A DNA stretch of 64,000 bases from Amycolatopsis mediterranei (GCF_026017845.1 NZ_CP100416.1:5576887-5640886); one strand, 5' to 3'; counted from the stretch's first letter, positions 8,571 through 19,260 are shown. Translations and numbers: made by a program. The notes: generated from the letters alone by a model not told the origin.

Positions 8571-11500
8571 ATGTCCACACCCACGATGTCCCCCGCGGTG
8601 CGCGAGGCGCTGAACCGGCGGCTGCGCGCGGCCCACGACCGCGCCACCGACGAGTCCCCGCCGCCCGCTGCCGGTCCGGCCGTCCTCTCCGAGCAGCAGC
8701 GGTGGGTGTGGACGGCCGACCAGCTGGCCGCGGGCACCCCGCTCTACAACATCCCGCGCGCCCTGCACGTCCGCGGCGCCCTCGACCCGGCCGCGGTGAT
8801 CACCGCGCTGCGGGCCGTGCTCGAGCGCCACCACGTGCTGCGGACCGTCTACCGCGACACCGACGGCACCCCGGTGCCGGTCGTGCTGGCCGCCGGCACC
8901 CAGGTCCCGGTGGTCGACCTGACCGGGGTGCCGGAGCCCGCGGAACAGGCGCTGACCTACGCCCGGCAGGAAGCGGCGAGGCCGTTCGACCTCGCGCACG
9001 ACGTCCCGGTCCGGATGTCGCTCGTGCGGTGCGCCGACGACGACTGGTACCTGGTCGCGGTGCTGCACCACATCGCGGTCGACGCGACGTCGCTCGGCGT
9101 GTTCTGGCGGGAGTTCGGCGCGGCTTACCGGGCGGCTCTCGCCCACCGCGCGCCGGAGTTCGCGCCGTTGCCGGGTCAGTACGCCGGCTACGCGGCCTGG
9201 CAACGAGAACTGCTCGCGGGCACCGGCGCGGACGCCGACCTCGCGTACTGGCGCACCCGGCTGGCCGCGCCGACGCCGTTGCAGCTGCCGGCCGACCACC
9301 CGCGGCCCGCGGTGCGCTCCGGCGAAGGCACACGCGTGCCGTTCGCCTTCCCGGCGGCGACCGCGCGGGCGGTGCGCGAATTCTGCGCCACGCACCGCGT
9401 GACGCCCTACGCCGTGCTGATGGCGGCCTTCACCGCCGTGCTCGCGCGGTGGACCGGGCAGGACGACGTGGCGGTGGGCACGCCGATCGCGTTGCGGCCG
9501 CAGGTGCGGTTCGAGCCGCTGATCGGGTTGTTCGTCAACACCTCCGTGCTGCGCCCGGCGCTGGCCGACGACCCGCCGTTCGTGACCCTGCTCGACCGCG
9601 TCCGCGAGGACACCTTCGCGGCCTACGACCACCAGGGCGTGCCGTTCACCCGGCTCGTGCAGGCCCTGCAGCCCGTGCGCGACGCCTCGCGCAACCCGTT
9701 GTTCGACGTGCTGTTCACCGTGCAGGGCGAGTCCGGCACGACGCTGGCCGCACCCGGGCTCACGACCTCGGAGCTCCCGCTCGCGAGCGCCACGGCCAAG
9801 GTCGACCTCGCGCTGACCGTGATCGACGGCGAGACCCTCTCGGGCACCCTCGAGTACGACTCGGCGCTGTTCACCGCGGCCACCGCCCACCGGTTCGCCG
9901 GCAGCTACCTGGCGTTGCTGCTCGACGCCGTCACCGCACCCGGTACGCGGGTCAGCGAGCTGGCCGTGCTCACCGGCCACGACGCCGCCGCGTTGGCCGC
10001 CCGCAACGAAACCACGGTCCGCTACGCGAGCTCCGCGACGATCCCCGAGCTGTTCGCCGTCGTCGCCCGCCGGCAGCCGGCCACCACCGCCGTCCGCTGC
10101 GGCAGCGAGCTGATGTCCTACGGCGAGCTGGACGTCGCGTCCGACGCGATCGCCGCGGTCCTGCGCGAACGCGGAGCCGGCCCCGACGCGCGGGTCGCGC
10201 TCTACGTCGGCCGGACCTGCTCGATGATCGCCGCGATGCTCGGCGTCCTCAAAGCAGGCGCCGCGTACGTGCCCGTGGACCCGCAGTACCCGGCGGCCCG
10301 CATCCGGCACATCCTCGGTGACGCGCGCGCCGCGCTCGTGCTGACCACCACGGACCTGCTGGACCGGCTGGACTTGCCGGCGGGCGTCACCGCGCTGTGC
10401 GTGGACGACCTGCCCGCGAGCGTGCCCGGTCCGCCGGCCGGTCCGAGCCCCGACGACCTGGCGTACGTGATCTACACGTCCGGGTCGACCGGCCGCCCCA
10501 AGGGCGTGATGGTGCCGCACCGGGGCGTGCTGAACCTGTCCGCGTCGATGATCCGCGATCTGGGCATCGGGCCGGGCGACACGGTCGCGGCGCTGGCCTC
10601 CTACGCCTTCGACATGTCGGTCCCGGAGCTGATCACGCCGCTGCTGGCGGGCGCGACGATCGCCGTGGTCCCGCGCGACACCGCCATGGACCCCGAGGCG
10701 CTGGCCGCGCTGATCGCCGAAGCCGGGGTCTCGGTGATGCAGGCGACGCCGACGACGTGGCGGATGCTGCTGGACACCGGGTTCACGGCCCCGCACCTGC
10801 GGGCCGTCGCGGGCGCCGAGGCGGTGCCGCCGGTGCTCGCCGCCGAGCTGGCCGCCAAGGTCGCGCAGCTGTGGAACTACTACGGCCCGACGGAAACCAC
10901 GGTCTGGTCGGTGCGCACGGCGATCGGCGACGCCGCACCCGACCGGCCGCTGCCGATCGGCACGCCGCTGGACAACACCACCGTGCACGTGCTCGACGCG
11001 CGGATGCGACCGGTGCCGCCCGGTGTCGTCGGCGAGATCTTCCTCGGCGGCGACGGCGTCACCCGCGGCTACCACGGCCGGCCCGGCCTGACCGCGCAGC
11101 GGTTCGTCCCCGACCCGGCCGGCTCGGCCGGGCGGCTCTACCGGACCTCGGACCTGGCGCGGTGGCGCGCCGACGGCACGCTCGAGTACCTGGGGCGCGC
11201 GGACTCCCAGGTGAAGGTCCGGGGCCACCGGATCGAACTGTCCGAAGTGGAGACCATCCTCGCCACGCACTCCGACGTCGCCCGTGCGGCGGCCACGGTG
11301 TTCGGCGGCGACGGCGACCGCCGGCTCACCGGGTACGTCGTCTGGCACGGCACCGGCGACCTCGACGCGGTCCGCGAGCACCTGCGGCGCCACCTGCCCG
11401 AGTACATGGTGCCCTCGGCCCTGGTCGAGCTGGAAACGTTGCCCCTCAACGCAAACGGCAAGGTGGACCGCGCCGCGCTGCCCGAGCCGAGCGTCCCGAC

Positions 11501-14500
11501 GGCAGGCGCGGGCTCGGTCGCGCCGCGCACTCCCTTGGAGCACGCGGTGGCCGGTGTCGTCGCCGACGTGCTGGGGCTGCCCTCGATCGGCGTGCACGAC
11601 GACTTCTTCGCCGTCGGCGGCCATTCGCTGCACGCCATCCGTGTCGTGACGCGGCTGCGCGCCCAGTACGGGGTCACGTTGCCGGTCCAGCGGCTGTTCA
11701 CCGGCCCGACCGTGGCCGGGCTGTGTGCCGTCCTGGCCGAAGCCGGGGCGGACGCGAGCGCCGAATCGGTCGGGCTCACCCGCCGTCCGGCCGGCACCGT
11801 GGCCCCGCTTTCGCCGACGCAGCGGCAGATGTGGTTCCTCGACCGGCTCGGGGAACGCGCGGGCGAGCTGAACGTGCACACCGTGCTGCGGCTGACCGGC
11901 GAGCTCGATCTGGCCGCGTTGCAGGCGGCGCTGACCACGGTGGCCGACCGGCACGAGGTGCTGCGCGCCCGGTTCGAGACCCACGACGGCGAGCCGGTGC
12001 AGGTGCCGCAGGCCGGCTGTCCGCGGGTCGAGGTGACGGACCTGACCGCGGTCGCCGAGACCGACCTGCCGGTCAAGGCCGACGCCGCCGTGGCCCAGGA
12101 GATCGCCACCCCGATCGACCTGACCGCGCCGCCGCTGCTGCGGATGCGCGTGGTGCGGTTGCGCCCGGACGAGCAGCTGCTCGTGGTCGTCGTGCACCAC
12201 GCGGCGATGGACGGCTGGTCGTGGACCGTGCTGCGCGAGGAACTGTCCACCGCCTATGCCGCGCATGTGGTCGGCCGGACGCCGGAGCTGCCGGAGCTGG
12301 CGCTGGGCTACGGCGACGTCGCCTACTGGCAGCACCACCGCGACGCCGGCGCCGTGGCGAACGACTTGGAATTCTGGCGGACGCAGCTCGCGGACGCGCC
12401 CAGCGGTGAGCTGGCCACGGACCACCCGAGGCCGCCGGTCCGTTCGGGCCGCGGGGCCGAGGTCCGCTGGGCGTTCCCGGCGGAGCTGACCGCCGCGATC
12501 CGCGCGTACGGCCGCGAGCACGGCACCACGGCGTTCCAGACCCTGCTGGGCGCCTTCCAGTACCTGCTCGCCGAATACACCCACGCCGGGGAGACCATCG
12601 TCGGCACGCCCGTCGCCGGTCGGGCCGACCCCGCCGTCGAGCGGCTCATCGGCTGCTTCATCAACTTCCTGGCCCTGCGGGCCGACGTCACCGGCGACCC
12701 GACGTTCGCCGAGCTGACCGGGCGCGCCCGGGACGGCCTGCTGGCCGCGCTCGACCACCAGGGCGTGCCGTTCGGGGACCTGGTCGCGCAGCTGCGCCCG
12801 GAGCGCGACGCCTCGCGCAACCCGTTCTTCCAGGTCCTGTTCACCATGGACGACGACTCGGTCGGGCACCTGGAGTTCGCGGGCACGACCGCCGAGCAGC
12901 TGCACCCGGCCGCGACGACCGCGAAGTTCGACCTGGTCGCGTCGCTGCTGGACCGGGGCACGCGGATCCACGGCTCGTTCGTCTACGCCACGGACTTGTT
13001 CGAGCACCGCACGGTCGAGCGGTTCGCGGCCGCGTTCCAGGCGCTGGTCGAGCAGGCGGTCGCCGCGCCGGACATCCCGCTCTCGCGGCTCACCCCGAGC
13101 ACGCCGGAGGAACTCCCCGCCGCGACGCCGGACGCCGCGGTGGCGCCGGTGCACGAGCAGGTCGCGGCGCAGGCCGCCGCCACCCCGGACGCGATCGCCG
13201 TGCGGTTCGGCGAAGAGCGGCTGAGCTACGCGGAGCTCGACGCCCGCGCCAACCGGCTGGCCCACTGGCTGCTCGGCCGCGGGGTGCGGGCCGACGAACC
13301 GGTCGGCATCGCCCAGCACCGCGGCCCGGCACTGGTCGTCTCGCTGCTGGGCGTGCTGAAGGCGGGCGGCGGCTACGTCGCCGTCGACCCGGCGCACCCG
13401 GCCGCGCACAACGCGGAAGTGTTGCGCCACTGCGGTTCCCGGCTCGTCCTGGCCGGCGCCGACCTGGCCGGGCCACTTGCGCAGCACACGCCGGCGGAAA
13501 GCTCGGTCGTGGACGTCGGCGCCGTGGACCTCGCGGCGCACCCGGCCACCGACCCGGGCGTCGGGGCCGACCTCGACCGGCTCGCCGCGATCTTCTACAC
13601 CTCCGGTTCCACCGGCACACCGAAGGGCATCGCGACCACGCACCGCGGGCCGGCGAACTACCTGCGGTACCTGCGGGCGGTCACCGCCCTGTCCGGGCAG
13701 GACATCGTGCCGCAGATCGCCGGCACCCGGTTCGACGCGTCCGTGCGCGAGATCTTCGGCACGCTCGGCCAGGGCGCGCAGCTGGTCGTGCTCACCGACG
13801 AGCAGGCCAAGGACCCGTACGCGATCACCCGGATCGTCACCGAACACCGGGTGACCGCGCTGATGAGCCTCGTGCCGTCCATGGTGTCCGCGCTGGCCAT
13901 CGGCGCGGGTGAACCGGGCTACGACGGGACGAGCCTGCGGCTGGCGATGGTCGGCGGCGAGGTGCTCGGGGCCCAGCACGTGCGCGACGCGGCCAAAATC
14001 GGACCGCGGATGCGGCTGGTCAACCACTACGGCCCGACCGAGTGCACGATGACCTCGACCTACCACACGCTCGAGGGCCGCGACGGGATCGACGGCGCGG
14101 CCCCGATCGGCCGGCCGATCCCCGGCGCCCGCGGGTACGTGCTCGGCCGCGAGGGCAGGCCGGTGCCGGCCGGCGCGGTCGGCGAGCTGTACCTGGCCAC
14201 CCCCGGGCTCGCCCGCGGGTACGCCGGCGCCGCCGGGGCGACCGCCGCGCGGTTCGTGCCCGATCCGTGGGGACCGGCCGGCGGGCGGATGTACCGGACC
14301 GGCGACCTCGTGCGCTGGGCCCCGGACGGCCGGCTGCGCTTCCACGGCCGGGTGGACCAGCAGCTCAAGCTGCGGGGCATCCGGATCGAGCCGGGCGAGA
14401 TCGAAGCCGCGATCACCGCGCTGCCCGGGGTCCGGGCCGCGGCGGTGGTGCCCCGCGGGGAGGCGCTGCAGCGGGAGCTGGTCGCGTTCCTGGTGCTCGA

Positions 14501-15743
14501 CACCGACGTCACCGACGTCGCGGCCATCGCCGCCCGGATGACCGCGCAGCTGCCGAGCCACCTCGTGCCGTCCCGCTTCGCCACGCTGGCGGAGCTGCCC
14601 CTGACCCCGACCGGCAAGGTCGACCGGCGGGCGCTGCTGGCCACCCCGGTCGACGATCTCGCCGCGCTCGGCGGGGAGGTCGTGGCGCCCCGCGACGCGG
14701 TGGAGCTGCGCATGGCGGGTGTCTGGGAGCGGTTGCTCGAACGCGGCCCGATCGGCGTGCACGACGACTTCTTCGCCGTCGGCGGGCACTCCCTCAAAGC
14801 GGTGCAGCTGGTCGACGCCATCAAGCAGGAGTTCGACGTGGTGCTGCCGCTGAACACGGTGTTCACCAGGCCCACGGTGGAAGGGCTCTGCACGGCGCTC
14901 GACGACGTCCCGGCCGGGCTGGTGGTGCCGCTGGCCCGCAGGGGCGGCACGGGCACGCCGTTGTTCCTGATCCACCCGCAGGGCGGCGACGTCTGCTGCT
15001 ACGCGGCGATGGCCCGGGAACTCGCCGACGACCGCGACGTCTACGGCATCGAGGCGGTCGGGCTGAACACCGACGAGCCACCGCTGGACCGGCTGGAGGA
15101 CATGGTCGAGCGGTACCTCGTCGAGCTGCGGCAGGTGCAGCCCCACGGGCCCTACGCACTGGCCGGCTGGTCCTACGGCGGCAACGTCGCCTACGCCATG
15201 GCGTTGCGGCTGGAGGCCGAGGGCGAGGAGATCGAGTTCCTCGGCCCGATCGACGCCCGCGTGTTCGGGCGCGACGGCGTCGAGCAGTGGTACCGGGACA
15301 AGTCCGACGCGGAACGGTTCCGCATCGGCGCCGAACTCGGCGCGGACGGCGTCGCCGACCTCGACGAGCAGGACTTCTTCGACGTGCTGTTGCGCGACGC
15401 GCACGCCAAGGGCCGGCTCGCGCCGCGCGCCGGCTCGGCCACGGTGCGCCGCATGATGCGGGTGTTCACCGCCAACGGCTACGCCGCGGAGAAGTACGCC
15501 AACACCGCCCGGGTGCGTGCCGACGTGCACCTGTTCCGGGCCCGGGACAAGCACCCGGCGCTGCCCAACCCGAAGGTCGACCCGCAGGGCTGGCAGGAGC
15601 GCACCGACGGGCGGCTGCACGTCGTCGAGCTCGCCGGCAACCACCACGACGTGGTCTACCCGCCGCGGGCCGCGGAGACCGCCCGTCACCTCAAGGCCGC
15701 GCTGAGCGCGGCCGCCGAATCTCGAGAAGGGAACCGGGTATGA
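8571..15743 (+). CDS. NRPS, C-A-T-C-A-T-TE (termination protein)
   Basis: A 2390-residue two-module NRPS with release domain. C1 about 38-480 (HHIAVDA, so the final Gly of HHxxxDG is Ala); A1 about 485-985 ([10 protein letters not shown] near 635, NGKVDR near 961); T1 Ser near 1016; C2 about 1080-1510 (HHAAMDGWS near 1209); A2 about 1520-2020 (TSGSTGTPKG near 1674); T2 Ser near 2071; TE about 2120-2385 with the GWSYGG nucleophile near 2198. By-eye pockets are D-M-P-Q-V-G-Y-V-W for A1 and D-A-R-S-M-G-H-M-T for A2; I cannot assign either confidently. It begins with a C domain, so it must receive a peptide from another protein. The stop overlaps the LanB-like gene (ATGA). Confidence 0.95.
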   Translation: MSTPTMSPAVREALNRRLRAAHDRATDESPPPAAGPAVLSEQQRWVWTADQLAAGTPLYNIPRALHVRGALDPAAVITALRAVLERHHVLRTVYRDTDGTPVPVVLAAGTQVPVVDLTGVPEPAEQALTYARQEAARPFDLAHDVPVRMSLVRCADDDWYLVAVLHHIAVDATSLGVFWREFGAAYRAALAHRAPEFAPLPGQYAGYAAWQRELLAGTGADADLAYWRTRLAAPTPLQLPADHPRPAVRSGEGTRVPFAFPAATARAVREFCATHRVTPYAVLMAAFTAVLARWTGQDDVAVGTPIALRPQVRFEPLIGLFVNTSVLRPALADDPPFVTLLDRVREDTFAAYDHQGVPFTRLVQALQPVRDASRNPLFDVLFTVQGESGTTLAAPGLTTSELPLASATAKVDLALTVIDGETLSGTLEYDSALFTAATAHRFAGSYLALLLDAVTAPGTRVSELAVLTGHDAAALAARNETTVRYASSATIPELFAVVARRQPATTAVRCGSELMSYGELDVASDAIAAVLRERGAGPDARVALYVGRTCSMIAAMLGVLKAGAAYVPVDPQYPAARIRHILGDARAALVLTTTDLLDRLDLPAGVTALCVDDLPASVPGPPAGPSPDDLAYVIYTSGSTGRPKGVMVPHRGVLNLSASMIRDLGIGPGDTVAALASYAFDMSVPELITPLLAGATIAVVPRDTAMDPEALAALIAEAGVSVMQATPTTWRMLLDTGFTAPHLRAVAGAEAVPPVLAAELAAKVAQLWNYYGPTETTVWSVRTAIGDAAPDRPLPIGTPLDNTTVHVLDARMRPVPPGVVGEIFLGGDGVTRGYHGRPGLTAQRFVPDPAGSAGRLYRTSDLARWRADGTLEYLGRADSQVKVRGHRIELSEVETILATHSDVARAAATVFGGDGDRRLTGYVVWHGTGDLDAVREHLRRHLPEYMVPSALVELETLPLNANGKVDRAALPEPSVPTAGAGSVAPRTPLEHAVAGVVADVLGLPSIGVHDDFFAVGGHSLHAIRVVTRLRAQYGVTLPVQRLFTGPTVAGLCAVLAEAGADASAESVGLTRRPAGTVAPLSPTQRQMWFLDRLGERAGELNVHTVLRLTGELDLAALQAALTTVADRHEVLRARFETHDGEPVQVPQAGCPRVEVTDLTAVAETDLPVKADAAVAQEIATPIDLTAPPLLRMRVVRLRPDEQLLVVVVHHAAMDGWSWTVLREELSTAYAAHVVGRTPELPELALGYGDVAYWQHHRDAGAVANDLEFWRTQLADAPSGELATDHPRPPVRSGRGAEVRWAFPAELTAAIRAYGREHGTTAFQTLLGAFQYLLAEYTHAGETIVGTPVAGRADPAVERLIGCFINFLALRADVTGDPTFAELTGRARDGLLAALDHQGVPFGDLVAQLRPERDASRNPFFQVLFTMDDDSVGHLEFAGTTAEQLHPAATTAKFDLVASLLDRGTRIHGSFVYATDLFEHRTVERFAAAFQALVEQAVAAPDIPLSRLTPSTPEELPAATPDAAVAPVHEQVAAQAAATPDAIAVRFGEERLSYAELDARANRLAHWLLGRGVRADEPVGIAQHRGPALVVSLLGVLKAGGGYVAVDPAHPAAHNAEVLRHCGSRLVLAGADLAGPLAQHTPAESSVVDVGAVDLAAHPATDPGVGADLDRLAAIFYTSGSTGTPKGIATTHRGPANYLRYLRAVTALSGQDIVPQIAGTRFDASVREIFGTLGQGAQLVVLTDEQAKDPYAITRIVTEHRVTALMSLVPSMVSALAIGAGEPGYDGTSLRLAMVGGEVLGAQHVRDAAKIGPRMRLVNHYGPTECTMTSTYHTLEGRDGIDGAAPIGRPIPGARGYVLGREGRPVPAGAVGELYLATPGLARGYAGAAGATAARFVPDPWGPAGGRMYRTGDLVRWAPDGRLRFHGRVDQQLKLRGIRIEPGEIEAAITALPGVRAAAVVPRGEALQRELVAFLVLDTDVTDVAAIAARMTAQLPSHLVPSRFATLAELPLTPTGKVDRRALLATPVDDLAALGGEVVAPRDAVELRMAGVWERLLERGPIGVHDDFFAVGGHSLKAVQLVDAIKQEFDVVLPLNTVFTRPTVEGLCTALDDVPAGLVVPLARRGGTGTPLFLIHPQGGDVCCYAAMARELADDRDVYGIEAVGLNTDEPPLDRLEDMVERYLVELRQVQPHGPYALAGWSYGGNVAYAMALRLEAEGEEIEFLGPIDARVFGRDGVEQWYRDKSDAERFRIGAELGADGVADLDEQDFFDVLLRDAHAKGRLAPRAGSATVRRMMRVFTANGYAAEKYANTARVRADVHLFRARDKHPALPNPKVDPQGWQERTDGRLHVVELAGNHHDVVYPPRAAETARHLKAALSAAAESREGNRV

Positions 15744-18001
15744 GCGCATGGAGCATGTCCTCGTGGGCCATGTTGCGTCGAGCGGGCTTCCCGTTCGACC
15801 TCCTCGCCCCGCTGCGCGACGACGAGTTCGCCGAGGAACTGCGCACGGCGGCCGCGGGCGGTGACTGGGCCGCGCTGCCCGACCGGTTCGACGACGTGCT
15901 GCGCGCGTCGGTCGGCGAGCTGGTCCGGGCCGGGCGCGACGAACGTGCCCTCGAGGCCGTCTACCTGTCCAGTCCGGAGGCCTACCAGCGGTTGCGGGAC
16001 TGGGTGCACGAAGACGTGCCCGCGACGCTCAACCACCGGGTGAAGCGGCGGGTGCAGCTGCTGACCATGTACCTGCAGCGGCTGTGCACGAAGAACGAGA
16101 CCTCGAGCTTCTTCGGGCCGCTGGCCTGGGTCCGCACCGGCACCCCGGACGAGCCGTTCGCCTTCGCCGGGCCGGGCGAGCTGCGCAACCGGGTGTTCTG
16201 GAGCAACTGGTCGGTGCAGCAGCTGGCCCGGCTGGTGTCGGCGGACCCTCAGGTGTGGCCCGCGCTGACGCCGAGACCGGCGACGCAGACGTTCCTCACC
16301 GACGGCGGCGCGCGGCGGGTCGACTTCGCCGGGCACCCGCCGCTGGTCGAGCCGGTGGCCGAACTGACCGGGCCGCCGCTGCGCGAGCTCTTCGCGCTGT
16401 GCGACGGGAAACGGACCATCGCCGACGTTGCCGCCGCGTCGGGCACCGATCCGGAGCGCCTGGCCGCGCAGCTCACCGAGCTGGTGGACTGCGCGGCGCT
16501 CGAAGTGGACATCACGATCCCCTCCGGGGCGCCCGAACCGTTCGCGTTCCTGCGGGAGCGCGTCGCCGCGCTGCCCGCCGCGCCGCGCGAGCGGTGGCTC
16601 ACCGAGCTGGACCGGCTGGACGCGCTGCGGCAGCGGGTGCAGGACGCCCGCGGCCTCCCGGCGCGGATCGCCGCGGTGGAAGCGCTGAACGAGGGCTACG
16701 CCGGGACCGGGGCCGGTGCTACCGCGCGGGACGGCGGCCAGATCGCCTCCGACCGCACGCTCTGGTACGAGGACTGCCGGCAGGACTGGGGGGCGGCGAC
16801 GTTGGCCGGTCCCGCCGCGGCCAGCCTGCGGGAGGAGTTCCCGCAGCTGCTGGAGCTGCTCTTCCAGCTGCCGCTGGCCCGGTTGCGGGCCCGGCGCGCG
16901 GAATGCCACCGGTGGTTCACCGAAACGTTCGGGGCCGGGTCGGTGGTCACCGTCGACCAGGCTCTCGCCGCGGCCGCCGACACGGACCTCTCGACCCGGT
17001 TGCAGGTGCTCGACGACAAGCAGCGCGCCGAGTACCCGGCGCCGCTGTCGGCCGTCCTGCACGCCAACCGGCACCGGTCCGAAGTGGTCCTGCCGCTGTC
17101 GTGGGTGCACGAGCACCTCGGCGACGCGCCGTTCGACGCCTGGGCGCTGTGCAGCGCGGACCTGCACCTGTCGGCCGCGGACGACGACGCCGTGCGGGCG
17201 GGCGAATTCACCTGGGTGCTGGGCGAGGTGCACGCCCTCCACGAGGTCCTCGCGAGCACGTTCGCCCTGCTGCACCCCGACCCCGGCTCGCTCGCCGAGG
17301 ACTGCGCGGCGCACCGCGAGGCGTTGAGCGACACGGTCATCTGCGAACCCCTCAAGGCCCACCGCGGCAAGATGTCCGTGCGGGTGCCCTTCGGCAGCCC
17401 GCAGATCGAGTTCTCCGCGCGCTCGGCCCAGCCCGAGCGGCTTCGGCTCACCCCGGACGAGCTGACCATCCGGGACCGGGGCCATCGCCTCGCGCTGCAC
17501 GGCGACCGGCACGGCGAGGTGGAGCTGGTGGTGGCGCCGCAGCAGTGGCTCGCCGACGAAACCGGGTCGCTGTTCGGGTGCTTCACCGGGGTGCGCGCCT
17601 ACCGGATGACCGACTTCCTCGGCGGCCCGGCGGCCGATCACCTGCCGCGGTTGCGGGTCGGGCGCTTCGTGCTCGCCCGGGAAACCTGGTGGATCGAGCC
17701 GGAGCCGGCCAAGCGCAAGATCTTCCAGTTCGACAACCAGCGCTTGGCCTGGCGGATCAAGCACGACCACGGCCTGCCCGACCAGGTGTTCGTGAGCTTC
17801 GAAGAGGAGCCGAAGCCGATCTTCGTCGACTTCCGCAACCCGTTGCTGGTGGAGATCTTCGTCAAGGGCGTGCAGTCCAGCACGCAGCCGTTCCGGGTCA
17901 CCGAGATGCTGCCCGGTGCCGGTGCCATGTGGCTGGACCACGGTCTGGGCGCGCACACCAACGAGTTCCGCATCGGCTTCTACCGGAAGGCGGACGAATG
18001 A
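15740..18001 (+). CDS. short LanB-like protein (lantibiotic dehydratase N-domain family)
   Basis: A 753-residue protein related to the glutamylation half of class I lantibiotic dehydratases, which use glutamyl-tRNA to esterify Ser/Thr; short relatives (PEARLs) instead add amino acids from aminoacyl-tRNA to a peptide C-terminus. The N-terminal RRAGFPFDLLAPL is typical. At residues 118-127, KNETSSFFGP replaces the RxTPFG-type segment of classical LanB, suggesting a distinct clade. No separate SpaB_C elimination domain is apparent, and there is no LanC, LanT or clear core peptide nearby. The ATG at 15740 overlaps the NRPS stop, and the gene overlaps the exporter gene downstream, so it is made with the assembly line. 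Acting on the NRPS product or carrier-bound peptide is my inference. Confidence 0.8.
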   Translation: MSAWSMSSWAMLRRAGFPFDLLAPLRDDEFAEELRTAAAGGDWAALPDRFDDVLRASVGELVRAGRDERALEAVYLSSPEAYQRLRDWVHEDVPATLNHRVKRRVQLLTMYLQRLCTKNETSSFFGPLAWVRTGTPDEPFAFAGPGELRNRVFWSNWSVQQLARLVSADPQVWPALTPRPATQTFLTDGGARRVDFAGHPPLVEPVAELTGPPLRELFALCDGKRTIADVAAASGTDPERLAAQLTELVDCAALEVDITIPSGAPEPFAFLRERVAALPAAPRERWLTELDRLDALRQRVQDARGLPARIAAVEALNEGYAGTGAGATARDGGQIASDRTLWYEDCRQDWGAATLAGPAAASLREEFPQLLELLFQLPLARLRARRAECHRWFTETFGAGSVVTVDQALAAAADTDLSTRLQVLDDKQRAEYPAPLSAVLHANRHRSEVVLPLSWVHEHLGDAPFDAWALCSADLHLSAADDDAVRAGEFTWVLGEVHALHEVLASTFALLHPDPGSLAEDCAAHREALSDTVICEPLKAHRGKMSVRVPFGSPQIEFSARSAQPERLRLTPDELTIRDRGHRLALHGDRHGEVELVVAPQQWLADETGSLFGCFTGVRAYRMTDFLGGPAADHLPRLRVGRFVLARETWWIEPEPAKRKIFQFDNQRLAWRIKHDHGLPDQVFVSFEEEPKPIFVDFRNPLLVEIFVKGVQSSTQPFRVTEMLPGAGAMWLDHGLGAHTNEFRIGFYRKADE

Positions 18002-19260
18002 GCCGGATGAACCGCGACCTGCTGACCCTCTCCACCGCGCAGACCTTCTCGGCTGTCGGCTCGCAGGTCACGATCGTGGCGCTGCCGCTCTCGGCGGTGC
18101 TGATGCTCGACGCGACCCCGGCGGAGATGGGCTTGCTCGCCGCGCTCGCGGTGCTGCCGTACCCGGTGCTCGCCCTGTGGGTCGGCGCGTGGGTGGACCG
18201 GTTGCGGCGACGGCGGATCCTGATCATCGCCGACTGGTGCCGCGCCGTGCTGCTCGGGTCGGTGCCGGTGGCCGCGCTGTTCGGGGTGCTGGGCATGACG
18301 CAGCTCTACCTGGTGGCCTGCCTGGCGGGGTGCGCGAGCGTGTGGTTCGACGTGGCCTACACCTCCTACATCCCGCAGGTGATCCCGAAGGAGCAGATCG
18401 TCGGTGCGAACTCGGCGGTGACGGTGGCGCGCTCCGGCGCCCAGGTCGCGGGTCCCGGCCTCGGCGGCGTCACCGTGCAGGCGTTCACCGCGCCGATCGC
18501 GATCGCGATCGACGCCGTGTCGTTCGTGGTCTCGGCGGTGCTGTTGTCCCGCATCAAGGACGACCCGCCCTGCGAGCCCGGGCCGAAGCGGCGGATCCTC
18601 GCCGACGTCGTCGAGGGCACGCGGTACCTGCTGCGCACGCCGGTGCTGGCCATGCCCGCGTTCGCGATGAGCCTGGTCAACCTGTTCAACTTCGTGCTGC
18701 TGGCGGTCTTCGCGCTCTACGTGGTCGAGGTCCTGCACATCGGCGCGGCCCTCTACGGCACCATCCTGCTGCTGGGCGGGCTCGGTGCGGTGGTCGGCGG
18801 CGTGTTCGCCGGCACCGTCGCCAAGCGGCTCGGCACCGGCCGCGCGGTCATCGTGGGCACGGCGTTGTTCGGCCTGGCCCCGGTTCTGGTCGCTTCGGCG
18901 GGCGGCGACGTGCTCGCCGTGGTGCTGATGCTCGTGGCCGCGCAGTTCCTCACCACCCTGGGCCTGTCGGTGCTGGACGTCAACCTGGTGAGCCTGCGCC
19001 AGACCACCACGCCGGTGCGCATCCAAGGCCGGGTCGGCGCCACGATCCGGATGGTCAACTGGTCGATGAAGCCGCTGGGCGCGGTGCTCGGTGGTGTGCT
19101 CGGCGAGCAGATCGGGCTGCGGCCCACGATCTGGGTCGCGGTCGCCGGCGGTGCCGCGGGTGCCCTCTGGATGCTCCTGTCCCCCATCCGTCGCGTCCGC
19201 ACCGATCGCGACGTCACCACCGAACCCATCCCCGATCCTGTTCCGGAGGCCGTGTCATGA
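17998..19260 (+). CDS. MFS transporter, probable product exporter
   Basis: A 420-residue polytopic protein of the major facilitator superfamily, MFS_3/enterobactin-exporter-like type. It shows repeated hydrophobic segments (about 10-12), a WVDRLRRRR loop between helices 2 and 3, and a charged loop near the middle (KDDPPCEPGPKRR). It overlaps the LanB-like gene by ATGA at its start and the ATP-grasp gene by ATGA at its end. Placed inside the biosynthetic operon, it most likely exports the peptide and may give self-resistance. No other transporter is present in the cluster. Confidence 0.88.
   Translation: MSRMNRDLLTLSTAQTFSAVGSQVTIVALPLSAVLMLDATPAEMGLLAALAVLPYPVLALWVGAWVDRLRRRRILIIADWCRAVLLGSVPVAALFGVLGMTQLYLVACLAGCASVWFDVAYTSYIPQVIPKEQIVGANSAVTVARSGAQVAGPGLGGVTVQAFTAPIAIAIDAVSFVVSAVLLSRIKDDPPCEPGPKRRILADVVEGTRYLLRTPVLAMPAFAMSLVNLFNFVLLAVFALYVVEVLHIGAALYGTILLLGGLGAVVGGVFAGTVAKRLGTGRAVIVGTALFGLAPVLVASAGGDVLAVVLMLVAAQFLTTLGLSVLDVNLVSLRQTTTPVRIQGRVGATIRMVNWSMKPLGAVLGGVLGEQIGLRPTIWVAVAGGAAGALWMLLSPIRRVRTDRDVTTEPIPDPVPEAVS

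Noticed and set aside
8223-15749. A 2500-codon open frame antisense to the NRPS gene
   Set aside because: It mirrors the third-position GC bias of the real gene. Its translation is low-complexity R/G/H/V text with no motifs, while the plus strand shows complete NRPS domains.
15740-18001. A classical lanthipeptide cluster
   Set aside because: Only a LanB-like gene is present, with no LanC, transporter-peptidase or Cys/Ser-rich precursor. The 59-residue gene at 29.3 kb has a Sec-like signal and no Cys.
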